NCBI GenBank assembly: GCA_937952095.1
Contig: CALFYG010000036.1
Span: 1 to 16,139 of the forward strand
Reading direction: 5' to 3'
DNA length: 16,139 nucleotides
Origin: an uncultured Micrococcales bacterium
GTDB lineage: Bacteria; Actinomycetota; Actinomycetes; S36-B12; UBA10799
Both the position numbers and the translations under genes were made by a program. Each line of letters begins with the position of its first letter. Positions within the stretch are counted from its first letter, which is position 1. This document shows positions 1 to 7,182 of this stretch, piece by piece. A model generated the notes under the pieces. It was not told the DNA's origin. It saw only the letters and a program-made list of their open reading frames with translations, and made no database searches.

Positions 1-3000
1 CCAGGGACAACCAGGCGTCGATGATCGACCAGCGTCCGGGATTCGCCCGGGCCCAGCCGCTGTCATCAAGCCGCCGTTTCCAGTCCGCCACGTCGAGCTC
101 ATCGGGCGCGAAGTCGGCCAGGAACACCGAATAGTCGACGACCGTCCCGCGCAGCGCGGTGATGTCCCGGCCCAAGCGGCGCGGCCCGCCGGGACGGGGC
201 AACCGGCGCAGGATCGACTGTGCCGCAGCGCGGCCCGTGGTCACCTCTTCGCGCACGACCAGCCGCGGGCGGATGCCCAGCGCGGCGCACGCGTCGACCA
301 TCGAGACCAGGATGTCGCTGGAATCGACCAGCTGATCGGGCTCACCGAGGATTCGCGGCAGCCGCACCATGGTGAAGTCCAAGTCATCGGGGGCGCCGGC
401 CACGACGACCTCGGCCAGCGCCTTGACCGCCGCGTACGGGTAGGGAGCCCGGCGGGGATCGACGACGTGGCGCGCCCCGATCTGATCGACGACGACCGAG
501 GTGGACAGGTGCACCAGGCTGACCGCGCGACGCAGGCAGGCGTCGATGGTGACCGGAACGATGTCGAGGTTCGCCGGTCGCAGATCCGCGTAGGGCACCA
601 GCATGTTCGCGCTGCCGATGCAGTTCACCAGCGTCGTCGCACCGGTATCGCACAGCAGCGCGTCGACCTCCGCGGGGCCGAACCCGTCGGGCATCCGCTC
701 CAGGCGGACCCCGGGCATCCCCGCCAACGACTCCCACGGGTCCCCGTCGGGCAGCGCCGAACGCATCGCCAACACCACATCGGGCAGCGGGGTGCCGGCG
801 CGGCGTGCGGCCAGCACAGCCTCGGCGAAGCCGCGACCGAGAATCCCGGATGCGCCCAGCACAACGACGGTGTCGGTGCGGTTGGCCACCGGTTCACCCG
901 CGGGACGACGGGTCCGGCGGCTTTCCCAGACCGACATGTCGCGGTCGATCTCGGCGACGGTCGCCGGATCCGGCTCGGCGGGGATCCGGGGTGCGGCCGC
1001 CGCGAGTTCGGCGGCGGTGTCGGCGCTGATGAGATCGAAAATCGAAAGCTGCCAACCGAGGAGCCGGCGGGTCGGCGGCAGGATCTTGATCAGATCTAGT
1101 GAACCGATGCCCTCCTCGAGTAGTGAGGATCCGGTGCCGATGGGCCGGCCGAGGGCACCGCTCCACAGCGCGGCAAGCGCCACCGCGCGACCGCCGGCCA
1201 CCGGATCGTGCTCGGTGCATCCGGGAGGCTGCGGCAGCGCGGTGCGGTCCACCTTGCCGCTCGGCTTGCGTGGAATGCCCGGCACTCCGACGACGAAGAA
1301 CGACGCCACGCCCGAGGAGGCGAGGATCCCGCGGATCCGCGCCGCGACAGGGGGATCGTCGTCGCCGCCGTGTGTCCGCGGCGTACAGAACCAAACGCCC
1401 AGCGCGCCGTCGGAGACTTCGACGGCCAGATCGACGATGGCGGTATCGGCGCCGATCCGGGTGCCGATGGCGGCCGTGTCGACCCGCCGTCCGGAGATCT
1501 TCACCAGGGCGTCACGGCGCCCGGCGAACACCGGGTGACCGTTGACGATTCGCACCCGGTCTCCGGTGGCGAACACCGGCCGGGACATCCCGTCGGGCCC
1601 CACGACGGTGCCGAACGAAACCGACGGCCGTCCCAGATACCCGGCCGCGACGGGGTCGCCGACCACCACGATTTCGCCGAATGCGACGAACACCGTGTCG
1701 GGAAGCAGCGGCCGCCCCACCCGGGACCGCGTCGTCGGTTCGCCCGCGGCGCCGTCGCCGGCCAGTGGGAGCAGACTGACGATCACCGTGGTCTCGGTGG
1801 GCCCGTACGTGGAGATCAGCGAGACACCCCGGGTGGCCGGTGATTCGACCCAGCGGTCGACGGCGGTGCCGCGCACCGGTTCCCCGCCGATGATGACCTG
1901 GCGTAGCCGCGAACCGCCGATCGCCGCGATCGCGTCGGGGTCCTCGCAGAGCAAGTGCCACAGCGCCGTGGGTAGATCCAGCACGGTCGCCCCGCTGCTC
2001 ACCACGTCGCGGGTCAGAGCCGGGAGATCGCCGGTCCGGGTGGCGGCGGAACGGATCAGTGCCGCCCCGCCGCGTACCGCGCCGAAGATCTCCTCGACGC
2101 TGATATCGGAGGTCAGTGGCGCGCACTGCAGCACGGTGTCCGTCGGCCCCCAGCCGTACGACTGTGCGATACCGGCGCAGAACGCAGCAAGCGAACGGTG
2201 TTTCACCTCGACGAGTTTGGCTTCGCCGGTCGTCCCCGAAGTCGGCATCAGGTACGCGGTGCGCTCTCCCAGGTCCGGGTCGGCGGCGACGATCTCCAGC
2301 CGAGCGCCGATGCGTACCCGAGTGGTGGCGTCGACCTCGGTGCCCAGCCGGACCGCCGCGGGGTCGATGATCCGTACTCCGATCCCGGTTTCGGCGATCC
2401 GGGCGGCACGCTCCTCGGCCTGCCGTGCGGAGTCGCAGGGGCAGTACGGGCAGCCGGAGAGATGGCCGGCCAGCACCAGGTCGACGGTCCGGTCGGTGCC
2501 GTCGTCGGTGACCACCAGCACCTCACCGGGCACGGCCTGGTTCTCTTCCAGCCAGGCCAGCCAGGGAAGCAGATGCGGGCGGCGGGTGAGCCCGTCGGGT
2601 CCGGAGGTGAACCAAGCCGGCCCGCCGCGGTGTTCAGGCGCGGCGTCGGCGCCCGGGGCGAGTGTGCCGCCGGTGGTGAGAACCTGCCATTTGCCGACGG
2701 TCATTGCAACGGGCCTGTCCCAGTTCGCGGCAAAGGATTTCAGTACCGTGGCGATCTGCTCGGCGATCCCGGAAATCGCCGCTTCGGTGGGTAGATCCGC
2801 CCGGTCCCAAATCGCGATCTGCAGTCGGTGCGCTGCCTCGTCGGCGATCGCGGCAACGGTCCTGCCCTCGATCGGACCGATGTCGGTGGTCAGCGGCGGT
2901 TCGGCCAGAAACGGCCGCAGCGACGGTGCGCACGGCTGCGGCAGATAGTTCAGGGTCAGCGCGTCGACTCCGGTCGCGCGGTTGATCGCCAGATACATCC

Positions 3001-3970
3001 GGCGGTACCGCTCTTCGCGCAACCACCGGCGGCGCAGCGCCTTGACGTAGCCGCGATCCATCGACCGCACCAGATCGCCGACGGAGGCAAACGGGGCGAA
3101 CCGGACCTGCTGGGGCACCGAATTGACCAGGCAGGAGGCGACATCGAGGTCGGGCTCGCCGAATCTGTTGTCGATGGCGTGCACCAGCAGTGCATCGGTG
3201 CCGCCCCGCTCGCCCGCATCCACGGCCGTCGCCGCGGCGGCCACCAGGACATTGAGGGGAACCCGCTGTGCCTGGCACGCCGCCAAGAGCGCGGCGTAGT
3301 CGGCGCCATCGATGACGACCGATTCGGTCGGTACGCCGCGCGCGGCATGCCCGGGCGTGCGGGAGTCGGCGCGTCGATGGTTCTCGGTGTCGGCGCGCAG
3401 TTCGACTGTGGTGGCGGCGGTCAGGCGCTGCAGCGCGTCGTCGATCAGCGCCGCCTCCCGCCGGTGTGCCTGTTCCAGGCTCCGTAAACCCTCTGCGCTG
3501 GAGATGAATTCGGCGTCTCCGGAAAGGAATCCACCGAGCTGGCCCTCGATGATCGCGGTGCCGCCGCCGTCGAGCAGGAGATGGTGACAGTAGGCGTCCA
3601 GGCCGCACACCGCCCCGTCGTCGTCGGTCCGCACGATGTAGCGCACCAGGGGCACACCGAGCAGGCCCGGTGCCCAGGTGGCCTTCAGCTGTGCAGCGGT
3701 ATCGGTCGCGTCATCGGTGCACACCCGGACCAGTTCGTCGACCCGCAGCCTCGGTGCCAGTGCCGGGTAGCCGTCCTCGCCGCCGGGCTCCAGCACGCAC
3801 AGGTGCACCGGGTTGGCCCGGATGGTCGCGTCCAGCGCGGACAGCAGCTCCGGAAGCCTCAGCGGCTGGAACCGGTAGCGCCGGCCGATGAGGTACAGGG
3901 CCGGATCGCCGTCCTGCACGACGCCGTTGTAGATATTGCGCTGTGACCGGCTCAGCGGAACGCGAATCGA
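1..3970 (-). CDS. NRPS terminal module C-A-PCP-reductase, partial at both ends
   Basis: This frame is open from about 3970 to base 1 (about 1,320 codons), with no start codon at its 5' end and no stop inside the window. Domains in order: a condensation domain (about 3961-2700) opening with PLSRSQRNIYNG and carrying the HHxxxDG catalytic motif as HHLLLDG at 3586-3566; an adenylation domain (about 2650-1220) with A3 as TSGTTGEAK, A5 as TYGPTETT, A7 as FATGD, A8 as GRRDALVKISGRR and A10 as PSGKVDR; a carrier domain with the phosphopantetheine serine in GIGSLDLI (Ser codon 1102-1100); and a reductase with GASGILG NAD(P)-binding and YAAVK catalytic motifs (about 850 and 430). By family knowledge such a module loads one amino acid, condenses it, and releases the thioester reductively as an aldehyde or alcohol. 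The A2 region is degenerate (CPYCPCDS). The C domain is fused out of frame to trmD, so the native N-terminus is missing. It may be the last module of a larger synthetase or a single-module enzyme. Confidence 0.93.
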
Positions 3971-4112
3971 CGGTCCGGTGCCGGTCGTGGGCGTGATCGC
4001 GCAGGTCGTGCACCCCCAAGAGCACCTGACCGCGCTCGATCGCCTTGCCGATCAGCGAGAGCCTCAGCGGAGCCAGGTAGTCGGGGAAGATCGAGAGGAC
4101 GTCAATCCGCAT
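3966..4112 (-). pseudogene. trmD: trmD 5' fragment, tRNA (guanine-37-N1)-methyltransferase, truncated at a junction
   Basis: The ATG at 4112 begins MRIDVLSIFPDYL, the typical TrmD N-terminus, and TrmD-like sequence continues through VHDLRDHAHDRHRTVD. TrmD methylates G37 of tRNAs with SAM to prevent frameshifting and is normally about 230-260 residues. Here only about 49 residues are TrmD-like. The expected following YGGGPGMVM-type motif and the whole SAM-binding trefoil knot are absent. The frame reads on through unrelated sequence to a TGA at 3711-3713 (133 codons in total), which is an out-of-frame reading of the NRPS condensation domain. The start is supported by GGAGGGG eight bases upstream, and it overlaps the rimM stop by 11 bases. 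As written it cannot encode an active methyltransferase, so the intact gene probably exists in the true source genome. Confidence 0.88.
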
Positions 4113-4587
4113 CGAACAGCCCCTCCATCTCCACGACCTCGATGAAGCCCGATTCGAGGTCGACCACCGGCACCACATCGACCACGAACGGGATCAGGAC
4201 CTGCCCGTGATCGGTGGCCACCGCCAGGACGTCGTGGCCCGGGAGGTGAAGGACCTCCGTGACCGTGCCCCGGGTCTGCCCCACAACACGGACCTGCAGA
4301 CCCTCGAGCTGGTGGTCATAGAACTCGTCAGGGTCGTCGGGTAGCTCGTCGCCGAGCACAACCTCGACCCACCGCCCACGTAGCGCTTCAGCGTCGTCGC
4401 GATCGCGACATCCGTCGAACAACACCATGAGTCGCGACCCGATCCGCGACTCGACCACGGTGCGGGGACGGTCGTCGATGAACACGGTAATGCCTTCGGC
4501 GAAGCGCTCTTCGGGCTGATCCGTGGTGGGCACAACGGTGACCCACCCCCGCACACCGTGCGGCTTTCCGATGCGGCCCACGGCCAC
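4102..4587 (-). CDS. rimM: 16S rRNA processing protein RimM
   Basis: This 161-residue protein assists maturation of the 30S head by binding ribosomal protein S19. It is bidomain: an N-terminal RimM barrel opening VGRIGKPHGVRGWV, then a PRC-barrel starting near DEFYDHQLEGLQV and ending in an acidic tail. The length is normal for the family. The start is a GTG at 4587, 11 bases after the khpA stop and without a convincing ribosome-binding site, so translational coupling is likely. A second in-frame GTG two codons later (4581) is a possible alternative start. The gene sits in the conserved rpsP-khpA-rimM-trmD order and its stop overlaps the trmD start. Confidence 0.95.
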   Translation of the reverse strand: MAVGRIGKPHGVRGWVTVVPTTDQPEERFAEGITVFIDDRPRTVVESRIGSRLMVLFDGCRDRDDAEALRGRWVEVVLGDELPDDPDEFYDHQLEGLQVRVVGQTRGTVTEVLHLPGHDVLAVATDHGQVLIPFVVDVVPVVDLESGFIEVVEMEGLFDAD

Positions 4588-4598
4588 GCGCTGCTCGG

Positions 4599-4850
4599 TC
4601 AGCGGCCGTTCACATCCACGAAGTCGACGCGCACGCCACGGCCACCTGCGATGGCATTGATCACCGTGCGCAGGGACTTCGCTGTGCGCCCGGCGCGGCC
4701 GATCACACGTCCGAGGTCCTCGGGGTGCACGCTCACTTTGAGCAGGGTTCCCCGGCCGCGACCCTGCTTCTCGCGCACGGTGACGTCGTCGGGGTGGTCC
4801 ACGATCCCGGAGACGAGGTGCTCCAGGGCCTCGGCCAGAGGCCTAGCCAT
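4599..4850 (-). CDS. khpA: KH-domain RNA-binding protein KhpA
   Basis: This 83-residue protein consists of a single KH domain. The RNA-binding GxxG loop is visible as GRAG within LGRVIGRAGRTAKSLR (about residues 46-61). Members of this family (KhpA / YlqC, DUF-type neighbours of rpsP) bind RNA, often together with KhpB, and affect cell size and division in Gram-positive bacteria; the role here is inferred from the family. The ATG at 4850 overlaps the rpsP stop by eight bases and rimM follows after 11 bases, so the gene is part of the ribosome-maturation operon. Confidence 0.94.
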   Translation of the reverse strand: MARPLAEALEHLVSGIVDHPDDVTVREKQGRGRGTLLKVSVHPEDLGRVIGRAGRTAKSLRTVINAIAGGRGVRVDFVDVNGR

Positions 4851-5364
4851 CGGCCTGCGTGTCGTCGCCGGCCTCTGCGGCGGGCTGCTCGGCAGCCTGC
4901 TCCTCAGCGGGGGCTTCCTCGGCAGCCGGAGCCTCCTCGGCGGGGGCTTCGGCCGCGGGGGCCTCCTCGACAGGTGCGGCCTTGGGCTTCTTCGGGGCCT
5001 TCTCCTCGGCCTCCTTCAGCCCGGCGGCCTCGGCGGCTGCGGCGGCGAAGACAGTCTTGCGGTCCGCCTTCTCCTCGGCGGTCTGCAACGTGCCCTCGGC
5101 ACCCGCCTCACCCTTGAACTTCTGCCAGTCACCGGTGACCTTGAGCAGAGCGAGAACGGCCTCGGTCGGCTGCGCACCGACGCCGAGCCAGTACTGGACC
5201 CGCTCGGAATCGATCTGGATCAGCGACGGCTGCTCCTTGGGGTGGTACAGACCGATCTCCTCGATCGACCGACCGTCGCGCTTGTTGCGCGCATCGGCGA
5301 TGACGACGCGGTACTGCGGGTTGCGGATCTTGCCGAGCCGCTTCAACTTGATCTTGACTGCCAC
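4843..5364 (-). CDS. rpsP: 30S ribosomal protein S16 with long Ala/Glu-rich C-terminal tail
   Basis: I place the start at the GTG at 5364 (M-AVKIKLKRLGK), which has AGGAGA about ten bases upstream; this gives 173 residues. The frame is open for 18 more codons upstream, but that extension does not look like S16. The S16 core occupies about residues 1-85 and includes RNPQYRVVIADAR, GRSIEEIGLYHP and the ERVQYWLGVGAQPTE motif. The remaining ~88 residues are low-complexity, first Ala/Lys/Glu and then repeated APAEE-like units. Minimal S16 proteins are about 80-90 residues; extended acidic tails are common in Actinomycetota. S16 is needed for 30S assembly. The gene heads the rpsP-khpA-rimM-trmD operon and its stop overlaps the khpA start. 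Confidence 0.96.
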   Translation of the reverse strand: MAVKIKLKRLGKIRNPQYRVVIADARNKRDGRSIEEIGLYHPKEQPSLIQIDSERVQYWLGVGAQPTEAVLALLKVTGDWQKFKGEAGAEGTLQTAEEKADRKTVFAAAAAEAAGLKEAEEKAPKKPKAAPVEEAPAAEAPAEEAPAAEEAPAEEQAAEQPAAEAGDDTQADG

Positions 5365-5484
5365 TGCGGATGTATCTCCTGTTGTCGAATGTCGTTCCCG
5401 GCACATGTGTGGGGTCACCCACGGCCAGGCCCGTCAAGTCTGCGTTCCCCGTGAGAGAGGGCGGGGTACTCACCAATTCTGCCA

Positions 5485-5515
5485 GATGCCGCATCCGGAG
5501 CGGGCTCCGGGCATC
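5485..5515 (-). other. Bulged hairpin in the rpsP leader
   Basis: The inner stem is CCGGAG (5495-5500) with CTCCGG (5505-5510) around the loop CGGG. The outer stem is GATGC (5485-5489) with GCATC (5511-5515), leaving a five-base bulge at 5490-5494. No U-run follows in the transcribed direction. It could be a weak terminator for ffh or a structured element in the S16 leader; the sequence does not decide between these. Confidence 0.4.
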
Positions 5516-5541
5516 ATTTCGCGTCACGCCCCCAGCGACGT

Positions 5542-5578
5542 TGTGAATATCTGGCGATTGAGTGCACAGATATTCACA
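5542..5578 (-). repeat. Perfect 12-bp AT-rich inverted repeat downstream of ffh
   Basis: The arms TGTGAATATCTG (5542-5553) and CAGATATTCACA (5567-5578) are perfect reverse complements around a 13-base spacer. The dyad begins 10 bases after the ffh stop. Its AT content stands out against the GC-rich surroundings and it lacks a following U-tract. It could be a two-half-site operator for rpsP, or a stem protecting or ending the ffh transcript. Confidence 0.6.
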
Positions 5579-5588
5579 CGCTGATGCG

Positions 5589-7112
5589 CTAGTTGCCCCC
5601 GCCGAGCAGCTTCGTGAACTCGTCGGGCAACTGATCGGGGGTGAAGGGCGCATCGGGCTGCTGCTCGGTGACACCGGCGTCCTGCTGGGCGCGTTTGGCC
5701 GGGTTGCCGCTGCGACCCTTCTTGGCCTTCGGCGGCTTGCCCTTGCCTTTGGCCTTCTTCGACATGCCCGGCATCGGGGGCATCCCAGGCACCCCTGGCA
5801 TCCCTCCCCCGCCGCTGCGCATACGCTTCATCATCTTCTGCGCCTCGGTGAAGCGGTCGACGAGGTTGTTGACGTCCGACACCTGCACGCCGGCGCCCTT
5901 GGCGATCCGGGCCCGTCGCGAACCGTTGAGCACCTTCGTGTCGCGGCGCTCCTGCGGCGTCATGGAGTGGATGATCGCGGCCACCCGGTCCAGTTCCCGG
6001 TCGTCGATCTGCTCGAGTTGCTTGCGTGCCTCGGCCATCCCGGGAAGCATCCCGAGCAGCTTGCCCAGGGAGCCCATCTTCTTGACCGCCTGCATCTGCT
6101 CGAGGAACTCCTCGAGAGTGAAGGCGTCACCACGGGCGACCTTGTCGGCCATGCGCTGGGCCTGGTCGGCGTCGAAGGCGCGCTCCGCCTGCTCGATGAG
6201 CGTGAGCACGTCACCCATGTCGAGGATGCGGGAAGCCATGCGATCGGGGTGGAAGACCTCGAGGTCCTCCACCTTCTCCCCGACCGAGGCGAACATGATC
6301 GGAGCGCCGGTGGCCTCGCGCACGGACAGTGCCGCACCACCACGGGCGTCACCGTCGAGTTTGGTGAGGATCACGCCGTCCACACCCACGCCGTCCTGGA
6401 ACGCCGCCGCGGTCTGCACCGCGTCCTGCCCGATCATGGCGTCGATCACGAGGAGCAGTTCGTCGGGCTCGACGGCGTCCCTGATGGCCTTGGCCTGCCC
6501 CATCAACTCCTCATCGATGGCCAGCCGGCCAGCGGTGTCGATGATGACCACGTCGTAGAGCGATCGCTCCGCCTCGGCCAGGGAGTCCCGGGCCACCTTC
6601 ACCGGGTCGCCGACCCCGTTGCCCGGCTCGGGTGCGTACGACGGCACCCCCGCGCGCTCAGCGACGATCTGCAACTGGTTCACGGCGTTCGGCCGTTGGA
6701 GGTCGGCGGCCACCAGCACCGGCGTGTGACCCTGGTTCGCGAGGTACTTGGCCAGCTTGCCGGCCAGCGTGGTCTTACCGGCGCCCTGCAGACCCAGGAG
6801 CATGATCACGGTCGGCGGCTTCTTCGCCAGCCGCAGGTTGCGCGTCTCGCCGCCGAGGATCACGATCAGTTCCTCGTTGACGATCTTCACGACCTGTTGC
6901 GCGGGGTTCAGGCTCGAAGAGACCTCCTCGCCCATCGCGCGTTCCTTGACGCGGGTGGTGAAGGTGCGCACCACCGGCAAGGACACGTCGGCTTCGAGCA
7001 GGGCTCGCCGGATCTCACGGACGGTCTCGTCGATGTCCGCCTCGGACAGCCGTCCTTTGCCGCGCAGACCCTTGAAGGTCGCGGTCAAGCGGTCGGACAG
7101 GGAATTGAACAT
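5589..7112 (-). CDS. ffh: Signal recognition particle GTPase Ffh (SRP54)
   Basis: This 507-residue protein binds signal sequences emerging from the ribosome together with SRP RNA and delivers the ribosome to FtsY at the membrane. The N domain covers residues 1-90. The G domain has the P-loop GLQGAGKTT at 107-115, DTAGR at 192-196 and TKLDG at 250-254. The methionine-rich M domain includes KKMGSLGKLLGMLPGM (about 344-359) and the RNA-binding SRRARIAKGAGVQVSDVN stretch (about 398-415). A Gly/Pro/Met and then Lys-rich tail follows, ending in an acidic segment. I chose the ATG at 7112 (MFNSLSDRL, GGAG upstream). A longer in-frame opening to 7388 runs into glnD and does not look like Ffh. It starts 70 bases after glnD ends. 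Confidence 0.97.
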   Translation of the reverse strand: MFNSLSDRLTATFKGLRGKGRLSEADIDETVREIRRALLEADVSLPVVRTFTTRVKERAMGEEVSSSLNPAQQVVKIVNEELIVILGGETRNLRLAKKPPTVIMLLGLQGAGKTTLAGKLAKYLANQGHTPVLVAADLQRPNAVNQLQIVAERAGVPSYAPEPGNGVGDPVKVARDSLAEAERSLYDVVIIDTAGRLAIDEELMGQAKAIRDAVEPDELLLVIDAMIGQDAVQTAAAFQDGVGVDGVILTKLDGDARGGAALSVREATGAPIMFASVGEKVEDLEVFHPDRMASRILDMGDVLTLIEQAERAFDADQAQRMADKVARGDAFTLEEFLEQMQAVKKMGSLGKLLGMLPGMAEARKQLEQIDDRELDRVAAIIHSMTPQERRDTKVLNGSRRARIAKGAGVQVSDVNNLVDRFTEAQKMMKRMRSGGGGMPGVPGMPPMPGMSKKAKGKGKPPKAKKGRSGNPAKRAQQDAGVTEQQPDAPFTPDQLPDEFTKLLGGGN

Positions 7113-7182
7113 AGAAGCACTCCAAGGGATCGGGTTCCAGCGTAACCGCAGAGCTGTGCGACCCACACCGTCCCGGCGCGGG

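Larger units (their letters stand above)
5365..5588 (-). promoter_or_regulatory. ffh-rpsP intergenic / rpsP leader region
   Basis: This 224 bp gap separates the ffh stop from the rpsP GTG and should hold the rpsP operon promoter. Read on the minus strand it contains three potential hairpins: the 5542-5578 dyad, a bulged stem at 5485-5515, and a short GTGGG/CCCAC stem with a four-base loop at 5409-5422. A TTGACG resembling a -35 box lies at 5437-5432, but I see no TAnnnT -10 at the right spacing. No U-tract follows any hairpin, so a classic intrinsic terminator for ffh is not visible. Confidence 0.45.

Noticed and set aside
1542..2948. Plus-strand open frame of 468 codons opposite the NRPS
   Set aside because: It is Ser/Arg/Pro-rich with no recognisable domain and lies exactly antisense to the adenylation domain and the end of the condensation domain, which show full motif sets. 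It is a typical high-GC shadow frame.
3711..3965. C-terminal extension of the truncated TrmD as a novel fusion protein
   Set aside because: The Arg/Pro/Ala-rich residues after the join are an out-of-frame reading of the NRPS condensation domain, so they are not evidence of a functional fusion.
5432..5437. TTGACG as a -35 box for rpsP
   Set aside because: No TAnnnT-like -10 is found 16-19 bases downstream, so the promoter call is not supported.
5562..7145. Plus-strand open frame of 527 codons opposite ffh
   Set aside because: It is antisense to an unambiguous Ffh with all GTPase motifs; its His/Leu/Gly-rich composition is that of a complementary-strand shadow.
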